Positions 54,204 to 61,735 of a stretch of 64,000 nucleotides of DNA are shown here, piece by piece. The DNA lies in the NCBI GenBank assembly GCA_963822595.1, contig CAWGIG010000001.1:868001-932000 (forward strand). The letters run 5' to 3'. Both the position numbers and the translations under genes were made by a program. Under the pieces are notes generated by a model, which saw only the letters and a list, made by a program, of their open reading frames with translations, searched no databases and was not told the DNA's origin. Source of the DNA: CAVRUH01 sp963822595 (GTDB lineage: Bacteria > Chlamydiota > Chlamydiia > Chlamydiales > Waddliaceae). The first letter of the stretch is position 1, and each line of letters begins with the position of its first letter.

Positions 54204-55592
54204 TTAGACCTTTTTGATCGCAGGAGGGGTCCATTTACCATCCAAAAGGGATTCTTCAGGCCAGTAAGCACGTAGCATCAAAATAAAATCGCCCTTCGGA
54301 GATGGAAGCCAATTCGACTCCTTAACATTTCCAGGAGACGAATTACGAATATAAAGATCCAACGAACCATCTTCATTATACTTCAATTTATCGCGAGAAC
54401 TTAATGTATAACGATCCCAATTATTTTCAACGAAAAAGAACTTATCATTGTACATTGTCAATGACCAAAATCCTTTTACAGGGGGTACTTCCCCTTTTTC
54501 AAAATGAATCACGTATTCATTAGCGCCATTCAAAGTTTTGCCGTCCGCATCAACTGTCGCCGTTGGATAGACTGCATCCTCGGGGAGATTTGCTCCTAAT
54601 CCCACCATAGCAATATAAGCTCTCTGCAAATAATCAGTCCCATAAGTTCCTGTTTTTAATGAAAAAACCCATCCATTGGTTTCTTTACCGGCATCTTTTT
54701 TATGAGCTGCAATTTCTGCCAAAGCGAGTTTCGGCACTTCTTGAAGTTTATTAGAAACTCTTGGATCCAACGCATTTGCATTAAATTCTTTACCGGGTAC
54801 AACCCCAATTTTAGCCAATTTTGCAATGATAGGCGCATCTTCCGTAGCAGGAGGATTATCCTTTAGGAGGGCAGCTAACAACTTAAAATACTCTGTCCCA
54901 CCTAATTTATTGACCTGATCCCTAACAGGGGTTCTTGTATCAATAGAAGAATTCACGACGCCTCTTGGAGGTGTATAGGGCTTGCCGTATGAACTCAAGG
55001 GAACCAATGAATACTCATCTTGAATTTTGTGAACAGCAGTATAATCCTCCGGTGTTCCTGTGCAATAAGTTCTTCCTAGGATCCAAACCAAATTTGTTGG
55101 CGACTTTATTTCAGTAACTCCATCAGGAAGTTTCCCTGTCCAAGCAGGTCCTGTAATAGCAAAATTTCCTGCTTTGGTTCCGGTTGTGCGTGTTCCGGGA
55201 GCATTAATTACATTTGTCCAAGCACTTAAGATCGGCATCAGATAGTAGCGATCCTTTTCATCCGGAACATGTAGGACATAAGGTTCTTTTGTAAGATCTA
55301 ACCATGCAATTGAATAAAGCGTATCGGCATTAGGAGCTGTAACATCTTTGAAAGAAGCATTGGGATATGTTCTCTTGTTATAAAATCGACCCATAGGCGC
55401 CTTGTCGTTTTCCGGCACTACAGTATTTGTCATTACTCGACGCGTTAATTCCATCGTAATCAGGGGATATCCATAGATGTAGGCTTCTTTGCCTATTGTT
55501 TCAGCTTCTTGCGGGGTAAGATTTACGTGCTGGGCACTCACCTGTGAAAAAGCAGTGATCGCAGCAAAAACCATCGATAGTATAGCTTTCAT
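54204..55592 (-). CDS. Exported DUF1254/DUF1214 protein
   Basis: 462 residues. Signal peptide MKAILSMVFAAITAFSQVSA. DUF1254 follows (EAYIYGYPLITMELTRR, TAPNADTLYSIAWLDL) and then DUF1214 near the end (GFWSLTMYNDKFFFVENN, YIRNSSPG). These two-domain proteins are widespread in bacteria and periplasmic or secreted; no biochemical role is settled. Full-length and intact. Single gene. Confidence 0.88.
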   Translation of the reverse strand: MKAILSMVFAAITAFSQVSAQHVNLTPQEAETIGKEAYIYGYPLITMELTRRVMTNTVVPENDKAPMGRFYNKRTYPNASFKDVTAPNADTLYSIAWLDLTKEPYVLHVPDEKDRYYLMPILSAWTNVINAPGTRTTGTKAGNFAITGPAWTGKLPDGVTEIKSPTNLVWILGRTYCTGTPEDYTAVHKIQDEYSLVPLSSYGKPYTPPRGVVNSSIDTRTPVRDQVNKLGGTEYFKLLAALLKDNPPATEDAPIIAKLAKIGVVPGKEFNANALDPRVSNKLQEVPKLALAEIAAHKKDAGKETNGWVFSLKTGTYGTDYLQRAYIAMVGLGANLPEDAVYPTATVDADGKTLNGANEYVIHFEKGEVPPVKGFWSLTMYNDKFFFVENNWDRYTLSSRDKLKYNEDGSLDLYIRNSSPGNVKESNWLPSPKGDFILMLRAYWPEESLLDGKWTPPAIKKV

Positions 55593-55754
55593 TCTCTCTC
55601 CTAAAGTTTGAAAAATTAATTAATAACTAACAGAGGTAGCTATATAATTTCAATTTCAATTTCAAAGTGAGACTTGGAAGGTTTGCTAAAAAATAATATT
55701 TATCAAGAGAACGGATTGAATCTGGGCATTACCCCAGATTCCAACCCTATATTT

Positions 55755-56114
55755 TTAATTATTCGGAAAGTACATTTGATTTTGGTTTTGACTAGGATAA
55801 TACATTTGATTTTCATTAGGATAATACTCCGGTATCGAGGAGGCAGCATCTTCTGCAGCATTAAAACTATTCTGCTCACCTTGTTCCTCTCCTCTATTAT
55901 GAGAGAATTCCATACCAGCAGCCTCTCTGCCCATGTTATTTTGATCTCTTCCGCGTCCAAAATCTTGATCCCTCCTTCCTCCGAAATCATCTCCGCCTCT
56001 AAATTCATCCCCACCCCCTCTAAAATCACCTCTAGCAATATATATGTTGTCTGAAGAGTAGGTACCTCCTACAGTTAGTATTGCTGCTACTATTAACAAA
56101 GTCTTAATATTCAT
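55755..56114 (-). CDS. Secreted low-complexity protein rich in Gly, Arg, Asp, Asn and Gln
   Basis: 119 residues from the ATG at 56114, which has a strong AGGAGG; the longer frame lacks one. A signal peptide (MNIKTLLIVAAILTVGGTYS) is followed by a disordered Phe-Arg-Gly-Gly-Asp repeat region (FRGGGDEFRGGDDFGGRRD) and a C-terminal Tyr/Pro/Gln/Asn region (MYYPSQNQNQMYFPNN). The composition suggests a sticky or phase-separating surface protein. No homologue recognised. Confidence 0.65.
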   Translation of the reverse strand: MNIKTLLIVAAILTVGGTYSSDNIYIARGDFRGGGDEFRGGDDFGGRRDQDFGRGRDQNNMGREAAGMEFSHNRGEEQGEQNSFNAAEDAASSIPEYYPNENQMYYPSQNQNQMYFPNN

Positions 56115-56292
56115 ACGACCTCCTGTGGCGTTTCCCGCCTTAAATCTATTATAAATATTTATTTTAAACGCGTCAATTTTAATTGGGCGGACACAGCAAT
56201 TTACCATCAAGAATCATCGTCACTAAATTGACAAGAAAGGTGGGAGAGGATAAACGTCAAATTATATCTAAATTTCTACAAAAGGACCTAAA

Positions 56293-57009
56293 ATGAATTT
56301 TAAGGGATTTATTGGAATATTCGCTATCTTTACTATTTTCACCTGTTATGGAGTTTCAAATGAACCTAAGAAAATTCAGATTACAGCCATTGATATTGTA
56401 TTAGAACCTGATGCAAAGATGGTCCAACGTGCGATTGAAGTCAATAAACGTCTACTCAAGACTTATCCTGATGGATTCGCTCTCGATGACAAGCATCATC
56501 CTCACATCACTCTGTTACAGCGTTACGTTCGCACAGAAGATCTTGAAAAAGTATATACCGTAGCCGCCAAAGTGTTCGCCAAGTTCAAAGTTAGCGAAAT
56601 GAAACTAGAAGCGTTCAAATTCTACTACATTCCAGACAAGAATATTGGTATTGCAGGCATTGTAATCGAGCCGACGGAAGACTTGTTTAAGCTGCAACAA
56701 GAATTGATTGATGCAGTTGCACCCTACACGGTAGAAACCGGGACAGCTACCGCATTCTTCACAACACCAAAGGAACCCGATATTCTACAAGCAGTGATGG
56801 ACTATGTGGTGGCTTTTGTTCCAAATGCATCGGGCAAGCATTTCAACCCTCACGTCACCGTCGGGATCGCTACGAGAAAATATCTTGATGCCATGCTTGC
56901 CGAGCCTTTTGAGGCGTTCACTTTTTCGGTTGTTGGGGCATCCATTTACCAACTCGGCAACTACGGGACTGCTGCAAAAAAACTCAAAGAGCTGGAAATT
57001 AAACCTTGA
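56293..57009 (+). CDS. Exported 2H phosphoesterase (2'-5' RNA ligase/cyclic phosphodiesterase-like)
   Basis: 238 residues. A hydrophobic N-terminus (FIGIFAIFTIFTCYGVS) looks like a signal peptide. Two catalytic HxT motifs are present, H71-I-T73 (HHPHITLLQ) and H187-V-T189 (NPHVTVG), the signature of the 2H family. Members cleave 2',5'-linked or cyclic nucleotide phosphodiesters. Outside the cytoplasm, targets would be host or environmental nucleotides such as cyclic nucleotides. Single gene. Confidence 0.75.
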   Translation: MNFKGFIGIFAIFTIFTCYGVSNEPKKIQITAIDIVLEPDAKMVQRAIEVNKRLLKTYPDGFALDDKHHPHITLLQRYVRTEDLEKVYTVAAKVFAKFKVSEMKLEAFKFYYIPDKNIGIAGIVIEPTEDLFKLQQELIDAVAPYTVETGTATAFFTTPKEPDILQAVMDYVVAFVPNASGKHFNPHVTVGIATRKYLDAMLAEPFEAFTFSVVGASIYQLGNYGTAAKKLKELEIKP

Positions 57010-57192
57010 GGTAGTTACTACGGCACTTCATCTGTCTTTCAATCTTCGTACAGCCAAAGCGCCCGCAACGCGAGTGCGCCATGGAAGTGGTCGTTTTCTA
57101 GGCTTAATGACTTCATACTTAGATACTAGGGATAAGGCCTTCTATTATACAAAAACCTCAAAACTTGAGAAAAAGACCCTTTTATAAAGGCT

Positions 57193-57265
57193 TGCCTGAA
57201 ACAGGGATCGAACCTGCGACCTACACGTTACGAATGTGTTGCTCTACCAACTGAGCTATTCAGGC
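57193..57265 (-). tRNA. tRNA-Thr (CGU)
   Basis: Reverse-strand cloverleaf: acceptor GCCTGAA/TTCAGGC, D-arm TAGCTCAGTTGGTAGAGC, anticodon loop TTCGTAA with CGT, and T-arm CAGGTTCGATCCCTG. Confidence 0.95.
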
Positions 57266-57385
57266 GAAAAAACACCCATATTCGTTCAAAAATTGACCTT
57301 TGGCCAATTTATGAATTAATATGGGTATTGGTATAATCCAGGAGGATTTTCTAAACAACCGCTTTTATAGATTTTCAGATTGTGA

Positions 57386-57391
57386 TATAAT
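57386..57391 (+). promoter_or_regulatory. Candidate -10 element before the 57415 gene
   Basis: A perfect TATAAT lies 24 bases before the start codon; the -35 region (TTTTAT) is weak. Confidence 0.4.
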
Positions 57392-57414
57392 CGTATTGTG
57401 AAGAAAGTATAAAT

Positions 57415-57840
57415 ATGGACGAAAAAATTACCTCAAACAAATCCCAAGGGCCACATCCCCTGAAAAAAAAATTAAAGAAAAAATCTTTCGTCCCTAAAAC
57501 TCCCACCCCACCTTCTTACGGCAACCCTGAAATCGATGCCATGTTTGCTAAAATTAATGCCATGAAAGATGACCTCGATTCAAAACTCAACAAAATCTGC
57601 GAAATGACTGGGATGTCCACAAAAGAGATCAACAGTTACTTAAACAACCCCAACAATTTTTCCCCTCAACAATGGGAAAGAATGGAAAGGGCTAAAAAAA
57701 ACGTCGAAGAGAAACTCTATTTAGGATTGGGATTAGGGATTGTCGCTAAACAACAAAAAGCAAAGAAAGCACAAGAAAAACAAACAAGAGAACGTCGCGG
57801 TAAAATGATCGGCGCACGAAAAAAATGGATGCAAATGTAA
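57415..57840 (+). CDS. Basic hypothetical protein upstream of mutY
   Basis: 141 residues with a very basic N-terminus (HPLKKKLKKKSF) and C-terminus (KKAQEKQTRERRGKMI). The middle (INAMKDDLDSKLNKICEMTG) is helical. Lysine and arginine content suggests nucleic-acid or ribosome binding. It ends one base before the mutY ATG, so the two genes are probably coupled. No family recognised. Confidence 0.7.
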   Translation: MDEKITSNKSQGPHPLKKKLKKKSFVPKTPTPPSYGNPEIDAMFAKINAMKDDLDSKLNKICEMTGMSTKEINSYLNNPNNFSPQQWERMERAKKNVEEKLYLGLGLGIVAKQQKAKKAQEKQTRERRGKMIGARKKWMQM

Positions 57841-57841
57841 A

Positions 57842-58876
57842 ATGCCTGATTGGAATAGCCTCAAAAATTGGTTCATCGACGAAAAGAGAGATCTCCCGTG
57901 GAGAAATAATCCCTCCCCCTATCAAGTCTGGATCTCCGAAGTCATGCTCCAACAAACCCAAGTGTCTGTTGTCATTCCCTACTTCGAAAGGTGGATGAAA
58001 CGTTTTCCTTCGATTCAACATCTCGCGGAAGCTTCCCTCGACGAAGTTATCAAATTATGGGAAGGTCTCGGCTACTACTCTAGAGCTCGAAATATCCATG
58101 AAGCGGCGAAATATGTCTTAGAAATGCATCAAGGCGTTCTTCCGTCTTCAAAAGAAGATCTCGCCAAGATTAAAGGGCTGGGTCCCTACACTGTCGGCGC
58201 TATCCAAAGCTTCGCCTTCAAAATGAGGGCTGCTGCTGTAGATGGTAATGTGGTCAGAGTGCTGTCGCGCTATTTTCTTATAGAGGATGATATTTCCAAG
58301 GGAAAAACAATCGACAAAATGAGGACTTTACTCCAAGAGAAACTTCCCGATGATGAACCTTGGATCATTAGCGAAGCTCTCATCGAATTGGGAGCCACCA
58401 TTTGCCAAAAAAAACCCCGATGCGATGTTTGTCCCCTAAAGAAGACTTGCAAAGCTTACATGCAGGGAAAGGCTCATTTACTGCCTGTTAAATCAGCAAA
58501 GGTAAAATACGAAAAACTGTATCGTTCGGTAGGAATTGTCAATTTTGAAGATTCCTACCTTGTCAAACGTGGCGAAAAAGGACAGATCATGTCCGATCTT
58601 TACGAATTCCCCTACTTTGAAAAGTGCGAACCGCATTTTATCCCCGATTATTTTAAGAAACAATTTGGAGTAAGTCTTAAATATGTCCAAGAACACCCCA
58701 AAGTCTCGCATTCATTTACTCGATTTCAGGTGGAATTGACTCCTTTTCAATACAAGGCTAGGGCAAAAATTCCTGTTCAGGGATATGAATGGCGTTCTAT
58801 TGCAGAGATTCAAAAACTGCCATTTTCGTCGGGTCATCGAAAAATCTTAAGCAAGCTTCTATCACCATCAAACTGA
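57842..58876 (+). CDS. mutY: A/G-specific adenine DNA glycosylase
   Basis: 344 residues. Removes adenine mispaired with 8-oxoguanine. Catalytic Glu33 (ISEVMLQQTQV) and Asp134 (AAVDGNVVRV) and the HhH motif KGLGPYTVGA are present. The iron-sulphur cysteines are C188, C194, C197 and C203; the first gap is five residues, one shorter than the usual six, and lies in a run of eight A. The C-terminal NUDIX-like domain for 8-oxoG recognition is present (HSFTRFQVEL). It complements the Nudix hydrolase at 24858 against oxidised guanine. Confidence 0.93.
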   Translation: MPDWNSLKNWFIDEKRDLPWRNNPSPYQVWISEVMLQQTQVSVVIPYFERWMKRFPSIQHLAEASLDEVIKLWEGLGYYSRARNIHEAAKYVLEMHQGVLPSSKEDLAKIKGLGPYTVGAIQSFAFKMRAAAVDGNVVRVLSRYFLIEDDISKGKTIDKMRTLLQEKLPDDEPWIISEALIELGATICQKKPRCDVCPLKKTCKAYMQGKAHLLPVKSAKVKYEKLYRSVGIVNFEDSYLVKRGEKGQIMSDLYEFPYFEKCEPHFIPDYFKKQFGVSLKYVQEHPKVSHSFTRFQVELTPFQYKARAKIPVQGYEWRSIAEIQKLPFSSGHRKILSKLLSPSN

Positions 58877-58880
58877 TTTG

Positions 58881-59094
58881 AAAACACAGAGTTCACAGAG
58901 AACACAGAGAGTAAGAATTGTAACCAGATGCTTGAAACTGAGATCATTCTTGCAGAAAAAGAAAAAAACATTAATTAAATGAAAAAATGCCTTTAATGCT
59001 TGAAACTAAGTTCGTTTATCAATAAAAGTGATCTCAGTTTCAAGCATCTGGTTCCAATTCTTACTCTCTGTGTTCTCTGTGAACTCTGTGTTTT
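58881..59094. repeat. 214-bp palindrome with CACAGAG motif at 9-bp spacing
   Basis: The arms 58881-58946 and 59029-59094 are complementary over 66 bases with one mismatch. The outer end has CACAGAG three times at 9-base intervals, then CCAGATGCTTGAAACTGAG. The 82-base loop is A-rich and contains one more ATGCTTGAAACT. It lies between the convergent ends of mutY and the CoiA-like gene; the outer repeats begin four bases after the mutY stop. Confidence 0.9.
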
Positions 59095-59154
59095 AAAAAT
59101 CGGTTTCTATTGAGTTGACAGCATCGACTTTGTCTCTGGCCCTAAGATTCGATC

Positions 59155-59988
59155 CTACTTACAGGCCTTTTCGAGGAGGATCTGGAAGAAAATAAAGTAG
59201 GGTCGAATAATCCAACGCTGAAAAAGTGATCTTATTGTCACTTTTCCCTTAAGTTGCTCTTCCATTTCATTATATTTTTTGAGAATGGGGCGAAAATCAG
59301 GATCCAAACTCCACGAAAGCAAGTCTCCAGAAAATGACAAGGACCACTTTTTTAAACGATTATCAACAATTCCCGGAACCCGGTAAATAGGCCTAGCAAC
59401 CCTTTGAGGTTTAGATAAATCCACCCATAGATGCCTTTCTCGCCTTTTACGGACACCCCTCACAACCCATTGAAGTTGATCATAAAAGCCTCCGCGCCCC
59501 TTTATATCCATATTTGTGTAATAATGGGGACTATCTTGCAGAACATGCTCAGCTGCAGTTACTTGGAATTGATTAAACCGTTTATCATGAAGCACCCAAA
59601 TTACCTGATACCCCATTTGGGAATAGTCGTGGTTTCGGCTTAAAACCTCTTCGGCGGTAATACTTGAGACTTGGACCTCAAAGATGAGCTTTTTCGACAG
59701 CCAAACGACATCCGCAATGCGGTTAATTCTAGGAAAACGGTGTTCCAACAGGCAATCTCCCTGGGGGAGGAGACTTTGGAGATAGCATTGAACCTGAAGG
59801 TGGAGAAGGCTTTTGCCCCCCAATTTGCAGGAACGATTTGGGTCCACATGATAGAAATGCTTTTGGCGTTGGAGGCCTCCTCTAAGGCGTACTTGGCTTT
59901 TGCATTCAAAGCAGATATAATTCATTTGTTTTACGGCATGATTGGCCGAAATAAGGACATTTAGGTCGTTTAGGGCATATAACTGCAT
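59155..59988 (-). CDS. CoiA-family competence/nuclease-like protein
   Basis: 277 residues. A zinc-ribbon-like start (YICFECKSQ, H44, C53) is followed by the nuclease-like core: E82 (LLEHRFPRI), D93 (RIADVVW) and E104-x-Q106 (LIFEVQVSS), as in CoiA. CoiA is needed for DNA uptake and recombination in streptococci. It is divergent from rpoD with about 80 bases between starts. Competence in chlamydiae is suggested by recombination, so a role in DNA processing is plausible but inferred. Confidence 0.78.
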   Translation of the reverse strand: MQLYALNDLNVLISANHAVKQMNYICFECKSQVRLRGGLQRQKHFYHVDPNRSCKLGGKSLLHLQVQCYLQSLLPQGDCLLEHRFPRINRIADVVWLSKKLIFEVQVSSITAEEVLSRNHDYSQMGYQVIWVLHDKRFNQFQVTAAEHVLQDSPHYYTNMDIKGRGGFYDQLQWVVRGVRKRRERHLWVDLSKPQRVARPIYRVPGIVDNRLKKWSLSFSGDLLSWSLDPDFRPILKKYNEMEEQLKGKVTIRSLFQRWIIRPYFIFFQILLEKACK

Positions 59989-60070
59989 GCCGAACAGTTT
60001 AATTACACTTGAATTTAAGTTTCAACTGGTTTATTCTACACATAATTATCAAGAACAACTATGGAAAAGA

Positions 60071-61735
60071 ATGGGTAAAACTGACCTACAAACCTCATTT
60101 TCACAGCAGCATCAGCAGAAAGTTGACGAGCTCGTAGCGATCGCAAAAGAGCAAGGATACATCACCTACGAAGAGATAAACGAAGTTCTTCCGATGACTA
60201 TCGACACTGCGGAGCAGATCGATCATGTGTTGATATTCTTGAGCGGCATGGACATTCAGATTCTCAATCAGAGCGAGGTCGAACGTCAGAAAGAACGCAA
60301 GAAGGAAGCCAAAGAGCTTGAAGGACTTCCAAAACGTGTCGAAGGGGCACCCGATGATCCGGTACGCATGTATCTTAAGGAGATGGGCTCTGTTCCTCTG
60401 CTAACCCGTGAAGAGGAAGTAGAGATCTCCAAGCGTATTGAGAAGGCACAAATTCAGATTGAGAAGATCATTATGCGCTTCCGCTATTCTGCGCATGAAG
60501 CTATCGCGATTGCCGACTTTCTCATGCTTAACAAAGAGAGATTCGACAAGTGCATCACAGAAAAAGAGATCTTGAATAAAACAGCTTTTGTCAATCTTCT
60601 ACCAAAACTTTGTTCATTGCTAGTTAGCGAAGATCAGACCCTTGAAAAACTCCATTTAGAGCTAGAAGAAAGCAAAATTTCGAAGGCAAAGCAAACAAAA
60701 CTCCTCGAAGAAATCGAAAAAAGCCGCATTCGGACGCAAGCCTATCTAAGAAGATTTCACTTCCGACACAACATCATTGAAGACTTTGGCGAAGTGATCA
60801 TGGAATCTTATGAACGGTTCTTATCCTTAGAAAACGAAATTCTCGAATTAACGCCGCGCGCTGAGAAAAACAAATATGCAGCAGCAAAACTTGCTGCAGC
60901 AAAAAGAAAGCTAAGAAAAAGAGAACTAGCTGCAGGACGCACCCTCGAAGACTTTAAGAAAGACATACGTATGCTCCAACGCTGGATGGATAAAAGCCAA
61001 GAAGCTAAGCGTGAAATGGTTGAATCCAACCTCCGCCTCGTTATTTCCATCGCAAAAAAATATACAAACCGTGGATTGTCCTTCCTAGATCTGATTCAAG
61101 AAGGGAACATGGGCTTGATGAAGGCTGTTGAAAAATTCGAATACCGCCGCGGATACAAGTTTTCAACGTACGCCACTTGGTGGATACGACAGGCTGTAAC
61201 GAGAGCTATCGCCGACCAAGCCAGAACTATTCGTATCCCGGTTCACATGATTGAAACAATCAACAAGGTGCTACGTGGTGCGAAAAAGCTGATGATGGAA
61301 ACCGGAAGGGAACCTTCGCCGGAAGAACTTGCGAATGAACTTGGCATTTCTGCAGATCGAGTACGTGAAATCTACAAGATTGCCCAGCATCCTATATCCC
61401 TGCAGGCGGAAGTAGGAGATGGCGGCGAAAGCCAATTCGGAGATTTCCTTGAAGATACAGGCGCAGACTCACCTGCTGAAGCGACCGGATATTCTATCTT
61501 GAAAGACAAGATGAATGAAGTCTTGATGACTTTGACCGATAGAGAGCGAAAAGTGTTAATTCAACGCTTTGGACTAGCTGACGGTAAGCCGAAAACGCTT
61601 GAAGAGGTGGGAGTCGAGTTTAATGTCACAAGAGAAAGAATTCGTCAGATCGAGGCGAAAGCTTTGCGAAAGATGCGTCACCCGACGAGATCCAAGCAGC
61701 TCAAGGCATTCCTTGACCTCTTAGAAGCAGAGTAA
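60071..61735 (+). CDS. rpoD: Primary sigma factor (sigma-66/RpoD)
   Basis: 554 residues from the ATG at 60071; the frame is open to 59942. Near-identity to chlamydial sigma-66 is visible in PDDPVRMYLKEMG (region 1.2), ESNLRLVISIAKKYTNRGLS and YKFSTYATWWIRQA (regions 2.3-2.4), and VTRERIRQIEAKAL (region 4.2). The non-conserved region between 1.2 and 2 (about 120-330) is chlamydial in type. Directs RNA polymerase to housekeeping promoters such as those before rpsT and the dehydrogenase gene. Its stop overlaps the dinG start (TAATG). Confidence 0.95.
   Translation: MGKTDLQTSFSQQHQQKVDELVAIAKEQGYITYEEINEVLPMTIDTAEQIDHVLIFLSGMDIQILNQSEVERQKERKKEAKELEGLPKRVEGAPDDPVRMYLKEMGSVPLLTREEEVEISKRIEKAQIQIEKIIMRFRYSAHEAIAIADFLMLNKERFDKCITEKEILNKTAFVNLLPKLCSLLVSEDQTLEKLHLELEESKISKAKQTKLLEEIEKSRIRTQAYLRRFHFRHNIIEDFGEVIMESYERFLSLENEILELTPRAEKNKYAAAKLAAAKRKLRKRELAAGRTLEDFKKDIRMLQRWMDKSQEAKREMVESNLRLVISIAKKYTNRGLSFLDLIQEGNMGLMKAVEKFEYRRGYKFSTYATWWIRQAVTRAIADQARTIRIPVHMIETINKVLRGAKKLMMETGREPSPEELANELGISADRVREIYKIAQHPISLQAEVGDGGESQFGDFLEDTGADSPAEATGYSILKDKMNEVLMTLTDRERKVLIQRFGLADGKPKTLEEVGVEFNVTRERIRQIEAKALRKMRHPTRSKQLKAFLDLLEAE

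Larger units (their letters stand above)
57010..57414. other. Intergenic stretch with tRNA-Thr only
   Basis: Apart from tRNA-Thr (57193-57265) and a promoter near 57386, this 405-base stretch has no gene I can support. ACCCATATT and AATATGGGT form a loose inverted repeat around 57271-57325. Confidence 0.5.

Noticed and set aside
56804..57187. Open frame overlapping the end of the 2H phosphoesterase gene
   Set aside because: Mostly a shadow in another frame; no start signal and no recognisable protein features after 57009.
59942..60070. N-terminal extension of rpoD to 59942
   Set aside because: It would overlap the coiA-like gene start and does not resemble sigma-66; the ATG at 60071 fits the family N-terminus.
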